In this document: in pieces, positions 7,476 to 16,221 of the stretch
How the letters are laid out: every line of letters starts with the position of its first letter
Numbering within the stretch: the stretch's first letter is position 1
From: Hyphomicrobiales bacterium
GTDB taxonomy: Bacteria > Pseudomonadota > Alphaproteobacteria > Rhizobiales > Rhizobiaceae
NCBI GenBank assembly: GCA_900467685.1
Contig: UBQX01000005.1
Span: forward strand, 1-64,000
Reading direction: 5' to 3'
Length of the DNA: 64,000 nucleotides
Position numbers and translations under genes: made by a program
The notes under the pieces: model-generated
What the model was told of the DNA's origin: nothing
The model's database searches: none
Seen by the model: only the letters and a program-made list of their open reading frames with translations

Positions 7476-8531
7476 TTAACTCCGTTTCTGTTCACTCCTG
7501 CGCGACGCGTCCCTGTGGTAGGCGTCGTGAAGTTCTTCCATGCGCTCGGCCAGATAGGCGACGAAATCGGCCGGGACCGACTTGCTGAACACCATCTTTC
7601 CGCCCGCTTTTCCATAAGCCACATCGACCAGCTTGATGCCGCGCGAGACGACTTCCAGCGGGCCGGGATCCTTGGGCGCCGGCTTCAATGCCTTGACGAA
7701 CATGGACGACATGGCGAGCGCAAAGCGCTCCTCGCTCGTCATGTTCTTGCCGGCAAAATCCAGGACCTCCTGCACCATGACATGCGAATGCTGATGCGTG
7801 ATCCATTTCTCCATCAGCTCGATCCAGCGCCGCCGGCCGATCTCGGGCGCGGGACCGATGGTGCGCACAAGCTTGTCCGGCAGCGTGTTGGCCAGCCGGA
7901 TCATTTCGGAAATATGCGACTTGCCGGTGGAGAGCGAGGCGGCAATCGTGTTGCGCGAATAGCCGGCCTTTTCCATCGTCAGCGCGAAGGCGCATTTTTC
8001 GATATAGGTGAGATCGTTGCGGGCGGTGTTTTCCTCGCCCTGGTAGATGACGGCCTGCTCGTCGGAAAGCTCGCGGACCACCGCCTTGAACTTCAGCCCG
8101 AGCTTCTTCGCCGCAGCCAGTCGCCGGCGGCCATAGACGATCTGGTAGCGCTGTGGCTCGCCAGGTGCTGGACGGACCAGACCCGGCACGATCTGGCCGC
8201 GATCGGCCATGCTGATCACCAGCTCCGAAATCGCCGTGTCGTCATAGGCCCCTTCGAAACGGTCGGCGAGCGCGGATGGCAGAACCGCATCGGGATCGAG
8301 CTCGAGAACCTGACCGCCCTCCTTCAGGAGCTTGTCGATCAGCTCGCCGCGTTCCTGGATCTGCCGCACGCCCGCCGCCACCTTCATCAGATGCGGCGAG
8401 GCGAGCGGTTTGGGGGCCGACGGCGCGGCGGCCTGCGTTCCGGCAGGCGCGGGCGTTGCAGCCTCAGCCGCCCCCTCCCCCAGCTTGCCGAGCACATTGG
8501 CGAACATGCCCTTCGAATCCTTCCGGCTCAT
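7476..8531 (-). CDS. repB: RepB plasmid partitioning protein (ParB family)
   Basis: The 351-residue centromere-binding protein of the repABC system begins MSRKDSKGMFANVLGKLGEG, the conserved RepB start that contacts RepA. A ParB/Sulfiredoxin-like nuclease-fold segment (VLPSALADRFEGAYDDTAISELVISM, then IVYGRRRLAAAKKLGL) and an HTH (RNTIAASLSTGKSHISEMIRLA) follow. It should bind the GTTCCCCGCGGGGAAC sites at 9865 and 9935. The ATG at 8531 overlaps the repA TGA (ATGA), so translation is coupled. The longer frame to 8552 lacks the conserved start. Confidence 0.93.
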   Translation of the reverse strand: MSRKDSKGMFANVLGKLGEGAAEAATPAPAGTQAAAPSAPKPLASPHLMKVAAGVRQIQERGELIDKLLKEGGQVLELDPDAVLPSALADRFEGAYDDTAISELVISMADRGQIVPGLVRPAPGEPQRYQIVYGRRRLAAAKKLGLKFKAVVRELSDEQAVIYQGEENTARNDLTYIEKCAFALTMEKAGYSRNTIAASLSTGKSHISEMIRLANTLPDKLVRTIGPAPEIGRRRWIELMEKWITHQHSHVMVQEVLDFAGKNMTSEERFALAMSSMFVKALKPAPKDPGPLEVVSRGIKLVDVAYGKAGGKMVFSKSVPADFVAYLAERMEELHDAYHRDASRRSEQKRS

Positions 8532-9706
8532 TGACGCCCCCACGCGTTCCAAAGCAGTTGCTCGATCTCGGCATTGGCCGCGTTGATCGACTCGATGGCC
8601 CGGTCATAGGTCTTCGGCGCGGAGAATCGCGACCGCTGCACCTCGTACAGGCTCTGCTTCCATGTTAGCGCATCCGCGACCGCCGTGGATTTGATGACCA
8701 TATTTAAAAGCAGATCATTGCCGAAGACCTGCCGCATGAGGGCCATCATATTGGCCTGCGGATGGTCGTTCGGCTCGAATTTGGTGATCAGGAACTTGGC
8801 GAAATCCCATTGCGCGGTGGCACCAATATCCGCGAGAATCTGCATGTAGGAGCCGGCCAGTTCCAGGAACTTGGCGGTGGAATCCACGTCCAGCATATGC
8901 GCCGGAACCGGGATCAGAACCCCGGTCGCCGCGGTGAGCGACGAAAGCGTCAGGAAGTTGAGCGAGGGGGCCGAATCCATCAGGATCACGTCATAGCGTT
9001 CCGCCACCTGCTCGATCGCCTGATTGACCCGCAGCAGGAAGCCCGTGCCCCCGGTATTGCGCATTTCCAGCGCCACGGCGGTTTCGAATTCGGTGAGTTC
9101 GAGGCCGGCGCAGATGACGTCGAAACCCGCAATATGGGTCTTGTGAATCAGCGTTTCGGTCGGGACCGGATCATCGAAACGGATCGCCGAATAGAAGGTC
9201 TCGCCCTCGCGCGGATCGAAGCCTTCGAGCGCGCCGTGGAGTGCGGTGAGCGAGGCTTGCGGATCCAGGTCGATGGCGAGGACGCGGTAGCCCTTCAGCG
9301 CCAGATAGTGCCCGAGATGGATCGTCGTGGAAGTCTTGGACGAGCCGCCCTTGAAGTTGGTGACCGCAATCACCTGGCACGCCTCGCCTTGCGCCCGGCG
9401 CGGATTGATCCATTTCTTGCGGCCGTTTTCGGCGAGCAGCAGGCGCAGTTCGAGGATCTGTTCGACCGAATAGAGCCGCCGCCCATTGGCCGCGACTTCT
9501 GGCTCCGGGCCTTTGCCCTTGAGTGAAATCTGCCGGATATAGGCTTCCGTCACATCGAGAAGCTGGGCCACCTCGGAAGAGGCGAACTTGCGCATGGTGC
9601 GGTGCGCATCCGGCGGATATTGGGCGAGCGACAGGTTGCGCAGAGCCCCGTCGAGCTTCGCGGAAAATGTCTGCATGAAATCGAGGCTGCTCAGGTGCCG
9701 AGTCAA
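8528..9706 (-). CDS. repA: RepA partitioning ATPase (ParA family)
   Basis: This 392-residue ParA-type ATPase segregates the replicon and autoregulates the operon. An N-terminal MerR-like HTH (ASSEVAQLLDVTEAYIRQI) precedes the deviant Walker A motif KGGSSKTSTT near residue 140. Walker A' follows as VLAIDLDPQASLT, and then VILMDSAPSLNFLTLSS. The start is taken as TTG at 9706, with GGAGAGG about 12 nt upstream. The next in-frame ATG (9676) would remove 10 residues. It is the first gene of the repABC operon. Confidence 0.93.
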   Translation of the reverse strand: MTRHLSSLDFMQTFSAKLDGALRNLSLAQYPPDAHRTMRKFASSEVAQLLDVTEAYIRQISLKGKGPEPEVAANGRRLYSVEQILELRLLLAENGRKKWINPRRAQGEACQVIAVTNFKGGSSKTSTTIHLGHYLALKGYRVLAIDLDPQASLTALHGALEGFDPREGETFYSAIRFDDPVPTETLIHKTHIAGFDVICAGLELTEFETAVALEMRNTGGTGFLLRVNQAIEQVAERYDVILMDSAPSLNFLTLSSLTAATGVLIPVPAHMLDVDSTAKFLELAGSYMQILADIGATAQWDFAKFLITKFEPNDHPQANMMALMRQVFGNDLLLNMVIKSTAVADALTWKQSLYEVQRSRFSAPKTYDRAIESINAANAEIEQLLWNAWGRQ

Positions 9707-9864
9707 ATGACGATCCTCTCCTTTTGAACTGCCACCATCTTACAGACTATGGTTAACGAAATGTTGATCAGGTCGAGACTACGCAAAAAATCGAAATTTT
9801 CGGAAATCCGCGTAACAGCAGATACGACGATTCGGGAGGGGTGGGCAAATGCCGAAGGGCATAA

Positions 9865-9880
9865 GTTCCCCGCGGGGAAC
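9865..9880. promoter_or_regulatory. parS site 1
   Basis: The perfect palindrome GTTCCCCGCGGGGAAC fits the repABC centromere pattern GTTnnnnGCnnnnAAC. It sits 160 bp upstream of repA. Confidence 0.85.
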
Positions 9881-9934
9881 TCTGCTCACGGCGCTGGTTC
9901 AAAGATGGAAAAAGGAGAGTCGCGGGGCGAAAAA

Positions 9935-9950
9935 GTTCCCCGCGGGGAAC
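9935..9950. promoter_or_regulatory. parS site 2
   Basis: This second copy, GTTCCCCGCGGGGAAC, is identical over 16 bp to the one at 9865 and starts 70 bp after it. Both are followed by TC and preceded by AA, so the conserved unit is about 20 bp. Confidence 0.85.
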
Positions 9951-9979
9951 TCCTTAAAGGACGCTTATTCCCCTCGCCG

Positions 9980-10480
9980 TCACTCGTCGTCCGACAGATG
10001 CCGCTGGGCAGATTCCTTGACCTGGCCGAGTTCGGCGAGAAGTCGTTTCAACACGGCCGGCTCGACATCGGCCATCATCTCCTTCACCCAGCGCTCATGC
10101 GCCTCCGCCATGCCTTCGAAATAGGTCCGGCCCTTTTCGCTGAGGCGGGCGACGGTGACGCGCTTGTCGTCTTCCAGGCGTTCGCGGATGATCGTGCCGT
10201 CAGCTTCCAGCCGTTCGACGAGGCCGGTGACATTGCCGTTGGTGACCATGGTGCGGCTGGACAATTCGCCGAGGCGAAGGCCATCCTTTTCACGATAGAG
10301 CTGGGCGAGAAGATCGAATTGCGGCAGGGTCGCGCCGAACTCGGTGCGAAGGCGCCGGCGGATTTCCTGCGACATGAGCTTGGTCGTGGCGAGCAGGCGC
10401 AGCCAGAGCTTCAGCTCCTGCTTCTTGCCCTCCTGGGCATCACTGGCAACCAGTTCGAGATCCATCGCCGAGTCCGTCAT
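9980..10480 (-). CDS. MarR family transcriptional regulator
   Basis: The 166-residue winged-helix protein has LPQFDLLAQLYREKDGLRLGEL, then TMVTNGNVTGLVERLEADGTI as the recognition helix. The wing RERLEDDKRVTVARLSEKG is the canonical MarR DxR wing. MarR proteins usually bind aromatic ligands and repress neighbouring genes. It is downstream of, and co-directional with, the phytoene-desaturase-like gene 96 nt away and may share its transcript. A GTG at 10498 would add six residues. Neither start has a convincing ribosome site, and ATG 10480 was preferred. It is one of two candidates to bind the ATGCAT palindromes at 12180 and 12338. Confidence 0.88.
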   Translation of the reverse strand: MTDSAMDLELVASDAQEGKKQELKLWLRLLATTKLMSQEIRRRLRTEFGATLPQFDLLAQLYREKDGLRLGELSSRTMVTNGNVTGLVERLEADGTIIRERLEDDKRVTVARLSEKGRTYFEGMAEAHERWVKEMMADVEPAVLKRLLAELGQVKESAQRHLSDDE

Positions 10481-10576
10481 GCGTGTGTTGAGACGCACCC
10501 TACCTGCGGGAAGTGCCCGGCCGCGTCAAGACATTCGTTGAGACCTGAAGCATTTGCCCCCAGGACTCGCGATGGG

Positions 10577-12148
10577 TTAACCGGCCAGCATCTTCGCCAG
10601 CATGAAGCCGGAGCCGGCCCCCGTCCCCGCGCCCGGCCATGTCGCGGCGCCGCACATATAAAGACCGTCCACCGGGCTCTTGTAGCGCGAGTAACCGGCG
10701 ACGGGGCGGAAGAGGAAATTCTGGTCGAGATGATGCGAACCGGAGAGACTGTCGCCGCCGATGAGGTTCGGGTTTTCGGTCTGCAGGTCGAGCGGCGACC
10801 AGACGGCGCGGCCGCGGATCTTGGACCGGAAACCGGGGGCGTAGTTCTCGATGATTGACAGAACGCGATCGGCATAGGCGTCTTTCGCAGACGCCCAATC
10901 GGTCGAAGCAATTTCGCCCGCCGCATCGCCCTTGATCTCGGCAGGGAGAACGCGGACCTGGACCCAGAGCACATGCTTGCCCGCTGGCGCGCGCGTCGGA
11001 TCGAGCGCTGACGGCTGGCCGACGACGAGGGCGGGCTCGCGAGGAAGCAGGCCGGAAACCGCCTCATCATAGAGCCGGTTCATCATAGCAAGGTTCGGGG
11101 CGATGTGTACGTAGGCGTAGGACTTTAATTCGGGCGAGGCGGACCAGCCGGGCAGGTCGTCGAGCGTCAGGTGGATCATCATGGCGCCGGGGCCGGGGCG
11201 GTAGGTCCTGACGCCATCGGTGAAACGGGCGGGCAGGGTAGTGCCTTTGACAAGACCGTTGAAGAGGAGCTTGGGGTGGATGTTGGAGATGACGGCGCGC
11301 TTCGCCGTGAGCGTGCGGCCATCGGCCAGCGTCACCGTTTTCGCGCGGCCGCCGGAAACCTCCACCGAGGTCACCTGAGAATTGAGGAAGAGTTCCCCAC
11401 CCTTGGCTTTCAGCAGAGCAATCATCGCCTTGATGATCGCATTCGCGCCACCCTCGCCGATCACCATGCCGAAGGCCTGGTTGGTCATCGTTTCCAGATA
11501 GGGAAAGAGCGCGCCGCCGGCCGCCTCCGGGGGGAAGTCGAGATGCAGGCCCCAGGCGGCCATCATGGCCTTCAGCTTCTCATTGTCGAAATTGCGGTCG
11601 AGGAAACCGCGAGGCGACGAAAGAAGAAGACGCAGGAGATCGGTGAGCAGCGGCACGCCGCCGGCGCGCCATGCCTTCCAAACCGTCTTGATGCTTCCCA
11701 CGGAGGGCATGGGATTGCCGAGCAGGCCGAAAAGATGCGGCGCCATCGCGCCGAACTCGGCAGACATGGCGGCGAAGCTCTCGGCATCCTTCGGCGACAG
11801 CGCCGCGATGGCCGCCTTGTTGGCGGCCGCATCCGTGCCGATGCCGAGATGGGTGTTGTCGGGGAAGACGCTGGCAAAGCATTTCGGCGCGGGGACGAAT
11901 TTCAAGCCATGGGCGGCCAGCTCGCCGGCATAGGTCTGGTGGAAGGCGGAGCCGGCGAACATGGAAAGGTTCATGGCAGCGATGTCGTGGCGGAAGCCGG
12001 GCTCGATCAGCTCTTGCGTTTTCACCGCCCCGCCGGCACTTGCCTTGGACTCAACCACCGCGACCTTCCAGCCCTTCGCCGCCAGATGCACGGCAGCGGC
12101 CAGCCCGTTGTGACCTGCGCCAAGGATTACCGCATCGAATTCAGACAT
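10577..12148 (-). CDS. Phytoene desaturase-like FAD-dependent oxidoreductase (PYROXD2/CrtI type)
   Basis: The 523-residue flavoprotein has an N-terminal dinucleotide fold, DAVILGAGHNGLAAAVHLAAKG, followed by VAVVESKASAGGAVKT. The C-terminal FAD segment is GLYMCGAATWPGAGTGAGSGF. The family includes carotenoid desaturases, but no carotenoid synthesis genes (crtB, crtE) are near, so a catabolic dehydrogenation is more likely. A second paralogue lies at 13,707 on the other strand, with the isatin-hydrolase-like gene between them. The 12-bp palindrome TGTATGCATACA is 31 nt upstream of its ATG. The two paralogues might act on dioxindole-type intermediates, which is inference from context. Confidence 0.82.
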   Translation of the reverse strand: MSEFDAVILGAGHNGLAAAVHLAAKGWKVAVVESKASAGGAVKTQELIEPGFRHDIAAMNLSMFAGSAFHQTYAGELAAHGLKFVPAPKCFASVFPDNTHLGIGTDAAANKAAIAALSPKDAESFAAMSAEFGAMAPHLFGLLGNPMPSVGSIKTVWKAWRAGGVPLLTDLLRLLLSSPRGFLDRNFDNEKLKAMMAAWGLHLDFPPEAAGGALFPYLETMTNQAFGMVIGEGGANAIIKAMIALLKAKGGELFLNSQVTSVEVSGGRAKTVTLADGRTLTAKRAVISNIHPKLLFNGLVKGTTLPARFTDGVRTYRPGPGAMMIHLTLDDLPGWSASPELKSYAYVHIAPNLAMMNRLYDEAVSGLLPREPALVVGQPSALDPTRAPAGKHVLWVQVRVLPAEIKGDAAGEIASTDWASAKDAYADRVLSIIENYAPGFRSKIRGRAVWSPLDLQTENPNLIGGDSLSGSHHLDQNFLFRPVAGYSRYKSPVDGLYMCGAATWPGAGTGAGSGFMLAKMLAG

Positions 12149-12179
12149 CTCGTTCCCCCGATTTCTTCGGATTTATTTC

Positions 12180-12191
12180 TGTATGCATACA
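12180..12191. promoter_or_regulatory. Palindrome TGTATGCATACA, putative MarR operator
   Basis: This is a perfect 12-bp palindrome 31 nt upstream of the minus-strand flavoenzyme. The ATGCAT core recurs at 12203-12208 in the same intergenic region and in the iorA operator. Confidence 0.5.
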
Positions 12192-12337
12192 TCTTCGGTA
12201 AAATGCATCAAGCTTAAAATAATTCGGAGACAGGGGAATACGGCTTCTCCGGGCTATGATTCCTATGGTTTTGGCGCTAGCGAACCGAGGCGAGCAAACA
12301 CGAGGGCAGGGTGACTGAAAAAACCCGACGCAAAATT

Positions 12338-12353
12338 ACTTGCATTTACATAT
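12338..12353. promoter_or_regulatory. Putative operator upstream of the isatin-hydrolase-like gene
   Basis: ACTTGCATTTACATAT matches 13 of 16 positions of the reverse complement of the iorA palindrome (ATATGCATTTGCATAT). It lies about 80 nt before the ATG at 12434 and would suit the same regulator. Confidence 0.45.
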
Positions 12354-12433
12354 TTTGTGATCTAGCGTCGCCTCAATGCAGGACCCGGCCGGGCTTCCGC
12401 CGGGTACGCATCCGCCAATAAAAGGGGATCACC

Positions 12434-13219
12434 ATGTCGGATACAAGCTCACTTTCACAACTCGCCGCAAATCTTCTGACCGGCAAGGTCAAGGTTGTCG
12501 ACCTCACCGCGCCGCTCGGGCCGGAAACCCCGGTTCTCTATCTGCCGCCGCAGTTCGGCAAGAACACGCCGAGCGTCAAGGTTCACGAGATTTCGGCCTA
12601 TGATGAAAACGGTCCGTTCTGGGCCTGGAACTGGCTCGAACTCGGCGAGCACACGGGCACGCATTTCGATGCGCCCTGTCACTGGATCACCGGCAAGGAC
12701 CATGCCGGCAACACGACCGACACCATCCCGCCGCAGAATTTCGTCGCCCCGGTCAATGTCATCGACCGCTCGAAGGAATCCACCGAGAACCCGGATTACC
12801 TGCTCACCGTCGAGAGCATCAAGGAATGGGAAGCCGAGCACGGCGAAATCGAGGCCGGCTCCTGGGTGCTGATGCGTACCGACTGGTACAAGCGCAACGG
12901 CTCGACCGAGACCTTCCTGAATGCGGATGAAAACGGCCCGCACTCGCCCGGCCCGACGGCCGAGGCCATCGAATATCTGCTCTCCAAGGGCATTATTGGC
13001 TGGGGCCAGGAAACGATCGGCACGGATGCCGGTTCCGCCGGCGGCATGAACCCGCCCTTCCCGGCGCACAACCTCATGCACAAGGCCAACAAATACGGCC
13101 TCGCCAGCCTCTCCAACCTCGACCAGCTTCCGGCCAAGGGCGCGATTTTGATTGCCGCGCCGCTGAAGTTCGTCAAGGGCACGGGCTCGCCGGTGCGTGC
13201 CCTGGCGCTGATTGCTTGA
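12434..13219 (+). CDS. Cyclase family metal hydrolase, isatin hydrolase-like
   Basis: The 261-residue soluble hydrolase carries the metal motif GEHTGTHFDAPCHW near residues 72-85 (HxGTHxDxPxH), typical of the cyclase/kynurenine formamidase superfamily. Overall sequence, for example KNTPSVKVHEIS, FWAWNW, VNVIDRSKES, GPHSPGPT and AGGMNPPFPAHNL, strongly recalls the manganese-dependent isatin hydrolase of marine alphaproteobacteria, which opens isatin to isatinate. That fits an indole/auxin route towards anthranilate. Kynurenine formamidase or another lactam/amide hydrolase is the alternative. AAAGGGG precedes the ATG. It stands alone between divergent and downstream copies of a phytoene-desaturase-like enzyme. 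The isatin assignment is from memory of the family, not a search. Confidence 0.75.
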   Translation: MSDTSSLSQLAANLLTGKVKVVDLTAPLGPETPVLYLPPQFGKNTPSVKVHEISAYDENGPFWAWNWLELGEHTGTHFDAPCHWITGKDHAGNTTDTIPPQNFVAPVNVIDRSKESTENPDYLLTVESIKEWEAEHGEIEAGSWVLMRTDWYKRNGSTETFLNADENGPHSPGPTAEAIEYLLSKGIIGWGQETIGTDAGSAGGMNPPFPAHNLMHKANKYGLASLSNLDQLPAKGAILIAAPLKFVKGTGSPVRALALIA

Positions 13220-13303
13220 GGGGCAGGGCGGCCCTCTGAGCGCTGCCGCGTGAGATGAGGGCAGACGCGACCTGAATGGGTTCGCGTCAAGGGCTCCCCC
13301 AAT

Positions 13304-13447
13304 CTCCGTCATGCCGGACTTGATCCGGCATCCAGTGCGCGATGTCCATCGCGCGGAGGGACTCTCTCTTCATCTGGAGAAGGAGTCCTTTCACCCCGCA
13401 GACGCGGGGTGGCTGGATCCCGGATCAAGTCCGGGATGACGAAGGAG
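13304..13447. repeat. Dispersed palindromic repeat, family A, copy 1
   Basis: It begins CTCCGTCATGCCGGACTTGA and ends CGGATCAAGTCCGGGATGAC plus GAAGGAG; the ends are mutually inverted. Internal smaller inverted repeats (GCGCGATG...CATCGCGC and CCCCGCAGACGCGGGG) are present. Related copies lie at 30860, 31489 and 39990. Confidence 0.85.
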
Positions 13448-13536
13448 AGGGCGGCGGGCCTCACCGGCCAAGCAGCGTGGCAGAAGGTTTCCCTCGCATT
13501 TATGCGCTGAAGGAAGGGTACGGCGGTCCCACATCC

Positions 13537-13656
13537 CTCTTCTCCCCCTGGGGGAGAAGATGCCGGCAGGCAGATGAGGGGTCTGGGTGGCCCAGCGCGA
13601 ATGGGAACCCCTCATCCGGCGCTTCGCGCCACCTTCTCCCCAAGGGGAGAAGAGGG
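13537..13656. repeat. RIME-like intergenic repeat, family B, copy 1
   Basis: It is bounded by CTTCTCCCCCTGGGGGAGAAG and CTTCTCCCCAAGGGGAGAAG, with CCCCTCATCCGGCGCTTCGC inside. It resembles rhizobial intergenic mosaic elements and is repeated at 20861. Together with the family A copy it fills the gap between two genes at 13220-13706, in which I see no gene. Confidence 0.8.
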
Positions 13657-13706
13657 AGCAAGACGCCAGAACGACAAACACCAACCATCCCCACACGGAG
13701 ATGACC

Positions 13707-15299
13707 ATGACCACCAATCCGGATTACATCATCGTCGGCAGCGGCATCAATGCGCTGGTGGCAGCGGCCATGCTGGGGAAGAAGGGCAAGAAGGTTCTTG
13801 TTCTGGAGCGAAATGCCCAGATCGGCGGCTGCCTGCGCACCGAAGAGATCACCGCGCCGGGCTTTGTCCATGACGTGATGGCGACCACCATGGTGCTGTT
13901 CATGACCTCGCCGGCCTTTGCCGCGCTCGGCAAGGATCTGGAGGCGCGGGGGCTGGAGTTCTGCCATTCGGCAACCCCGACCGGCGTGCTGCGACCCGAT
14001 GGATCGTATGCTATCCTTGCCATGAACCGCGCGGAGAATATCGCCAATTTTGACCGCCTCGCCCCCGGCGACGGCCAGGCCTTCGACCGGGAGATGAACC
14101 GCTTCGGTGGCAATGCGGGTTTCGTGTTCGGGCTGCTCGGGGGCAATCTCTGGTCCATGGCGACGGCGAAACTGGTGGCGAAGGAAGCGTGGTCGCGGGG
14201 CCTGAAGGGGCTCGCGGCCTTCTTCGGAGAGGCGCTGGCGCCGGCGCGGTCCTATCTGGAGACGACCTATCAGTCGGACGAGATGAAGGCGCTCTGGGCG
14301 CCCTGGGCGCTGCATTGTGGCCTGGGACCGGAAAGCAGCTATTCGGCGGAAATGGTCAAGGTCATCGGCTTTGCCGTCGAGCTGGCCGGTTCCCCGATCG
14401 TCAAGGGCGGTGCACTCAACTTGCTGAAAGCGTTCGAGAAGCTCATCAAGGATCAGGGCGGCGAGATCATCACGGGGGCCGATGTCGATCAGGTTTCGCA
14501 AGGGCAGGGCGGCCGCGCCAGTGGCGTCGTGCTGACCGATGGCCGCAGCTTCAAGGGGACGTCCGGCGTGATCGCCTCCATGACCCCGGACCAGATCTAT
14601 AGCCGGCTATTGAAGAAGTCCTCGACGGCGCTGCCGGATTACGTGAAGGACGGGCTGAAAAACTATCGCTACGGCAAGGGCAACATGCAGATCCATTATG
14701 CGCTGAAGGCGGCGCCGCGCTGGAAGGCGGGCGAGGCGCTTGGCAAGGTGGCGCTGCTGCACTTGACGCCGGGCCTCGACGGCGTGTCGCGTTCGGCCAA
14801 CGAGGCGGAGCGCGGACTGCTGCCGGCGGAACCGACCGTCTGCGTCGGCCAGCCCACCTCCTTCGATCCGAGCCGCGCGCCGGAAGGCCGCTCGATCCTC
14901 TGGCTGCAATTGCCCGACACGCCGCGCTTCATCAAGGGCGATGCGGCAGGCGAGCTTGACTGCCCCGCGGACGGACGCTGGACCGAGGCGCTGCGCGAGG
15001 CCTTTGCCGATCGCGTGGAGGCGATGCTGCGCCACCAAATCGAGAATTTCGACGACGTCGTCATCCAGCGCCGCGTCTATTCGCCGGCGGATCTCGAAGC
15101 CATGAACATGAACCTTGTGGGCGGCGATCCTTACGGCGGTTTCTGTGGGCTCGACCAGTTTTTCCTCTGGCGTCCGTTCAAGAGACCGAATAACCACATG
15201 ACCCATGTGCCGGGGCTCTATCATATCGGGGCATCCACCCATCCGGGGCCGGGCCTTGGCGGGGGATCGGGCTTCCTGCTCGCATCCTCCCTGAAATGA
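13707..15299 (+). CDS. Second phytoene desaturase-like FAD-dependent oxidoreductase
   Basis: The 530-residue paralogue of the 10,577-12,148 gene has an FAD fold YIIVGSGINALVAAAMLGKKG, then VLVLERNAQIGGCLRTEE, and near the C-terminus GLYHIGASTHPGPGLGGGSG. Overall length and block order match the first copy. The start at 13707 is chosen because ACGGAG ends exactly 6 nt before it; the ATG two codons earlier abuts this site. Transcription may come from the isatin-hydrolase promoter through the repeat-filled gap, or locally. A MarR gene follows 64 nt after the stop. The natural substrate is unknown. Proximity to isatin hydrolase and IorAB suggests oxidation of an indolic or ring-opened intermediate. 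Confidence 0.82.
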   Translation: MTTNPDYIIVGSGINALVAAAMLGKKGKKVLVLERNAQIGGCLRTEEITAPGFVHDVMATTMVLFMTSPAFAALGKDLEARGLEFCHSATPTGVLRPDGSYAILAMNRAENIANFDRLAPGDGQAFDREMNRFGGNAGFVFGLLGGNLWSMATAKLVAKEAWSRGLKGLAAFFGEALAPARSYLETTYQSDEMKALWAPWALHCGLGPESSYSAEMVKVIGFAVELAGSPIVKGGALNLLKAFEKLIKDQGGEIITGADVDQVSQGQGGRASGVVLTDGRSFKGTSGVIASMTPDQIYSRLLKKSSTALPDYVKDGLKNYRYGKGNMQIHYALKAAPRWKAGEALGKVALLHLTPGLDGVSRSANEAERGLLPAEPTVCVGQPTSFDPSRAPEGRSILWLQLPDTPRFIKGDAAGELDCPADGRWTEALREAFADRVEAMLRHQIENFDDVVIQRRVYSPADLEAMNMNLVGGDPYGGFCGLDQFFLWRPFKRPNNHMTHVPGLYHIGASTHPGPGLGGGSGFLLASSLK

Positions 15300-15315
15300 A
15301 ACCGATCGGGCCGCT

Positions 15316-15331
15316 GCATCGTTGACGATGC
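15316..15331. promoter_or_regulatory. 7-2-7 palindrome upstream of marR
   Basis: GCATCGT-TG-ACGATGC is a perfect inverted repeat 32 nt before the MarR start codon, with the same 7-2-7 geometry as the iorA palindrome. It is a candidate autoregulatory site. Confidence 0.4.
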
Positions 15332-15363
15332 GACGGTGAAGCATATGAATGGGAGACGAGGGG

Positions 15364-15870
15364 ATGGAAAACGGGTTTTCCGGTGAGGTTCTGGGGCCTC
15401 CGGGCTCCGAGGAGGGGCGCATGCCGTCGCTCGGCGAAATGGGGCTGAACCATTTCGCTCCCTATATCATGAACCGCATCATGGCGCGCTGGAACGCCAA
15501 TCTCTCCGACGAATTGCGCTCGCGCGACATGACGACGGCCAAGATGCGCGCGCTGGCCGTGCTCTCGGTCTCGACCTCGCTGACCATCAACGAGCTTTCC
15601 GTCTTCGGCGTCACCGAGCAATCGACGATGAGCCGCACGGTGGATTCGCTGGAAGAACAGGGGCTTATCAGCCGCACGCCGCGTGCCGACGATCTGCGTG
15701 TGCGCGATGTCGCCATTACCGAAGAAGGTCGCACGGTGTTCAACGAGGTCTGGCCGGTCATGTATGACGGGTTGCGCCAGATGTTCCGCGATATCGATGA
15801 CGATGAATATCGCGCCTTCCTCAACACGCTACACAAGATCCTGCGGAACGTCCGCAAGAATGAGATGTAA
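15364..15870 (+). CDS. MarR family transcriptional regulator
   Basis: The 168-residue winged-helix regulator has TTAKMRALAVLSVSTSLTINEL, then TEQSTMSRTVDSLEEQGLI as the recognition helix. The wing is SRTPRADDLRVRDVAITEEG. The start at 15364 follows GGAGACGAGGGG; an ATG five codons upstream lacks a comparable site. MarR proteins of this kind commonly sense aromatic acids or their CoA esters. It sits at the end of the flavoenzyme/isatin-hydrolase block and probably controls it, and perhaps iorAB, through the ATGCAT-type palindromes. It is distinct in sequence from the MarR at 9,980. Confidence 0.88.
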   Translation: MENGFSGEVLGPPGSEEGRMPSLGEMGLNHFAPYIMNRIMARWNANLSDELRSRDMTTAKMRALAVLSVSTSLTINELSVFGVTEQSTMSRTVDSLEEQGLISRTPRADDLRVRDVAITEEGRTVFNEVWPVMYDGLRQMFRDIDDDEYRAFLNTLHKILRNVRKNEM

Positions 15871-15984
15871 CGCATTTGACTTTCGTTATGTATTTAGAAC
15901 AATTTTAAGCGAGTTTGTTTAGAAACTCTCTGGATTGCATTTTCAAAGGACTTTTCAGCAAGCCGGAAAATTTCCGGCCGCGCG

Positions 15985-16149
15985 GTGAGCGAGATCGACC
16001 AGGTCACCCAGCGCAACGCCGCCATGGTCGAAGAAACCGTTGCCGCCATCCATGCGCTGAACGATGACGTGAGCGATGTCGAAAGCCGCGTTGCGAAATT
16101 CGAGGTCGAGCAGCAGAGCTACAGGCAGCCGGTCAAGCGCTACGCCTGA
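15985..16149 (+). pseudogene. C-terminal fragment of a methyl-accepting chemotaxis protein
   Basis: An open frame ending in TGA reads VSEIDQVTQRNAAMVEETVA and then AIHALNDDVSDVESRVAKF, the usual last 50 residues of an MCP signalling domain. No N-terminal part lies upstream; the preceding 110 bp hold no gene. It is a deletion relic whose stop is followed closely by the convergent Fic gene. Confidence 0.7.
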
Positions 16150-16221
16150 AGCAGGCAGGCGTCTGCGTGAAGGCAGCGCATTGTCTTGCTCCCTCTTCCA
16201 GCTTTGGAGGAGGGGGTGCCT

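Noticed and set aside
13304-13656. CRISPR-like array from the repeated palindromes
   Set aside because: Repeats are single complex elements without regular spacers and recur at distant intergenic sites.
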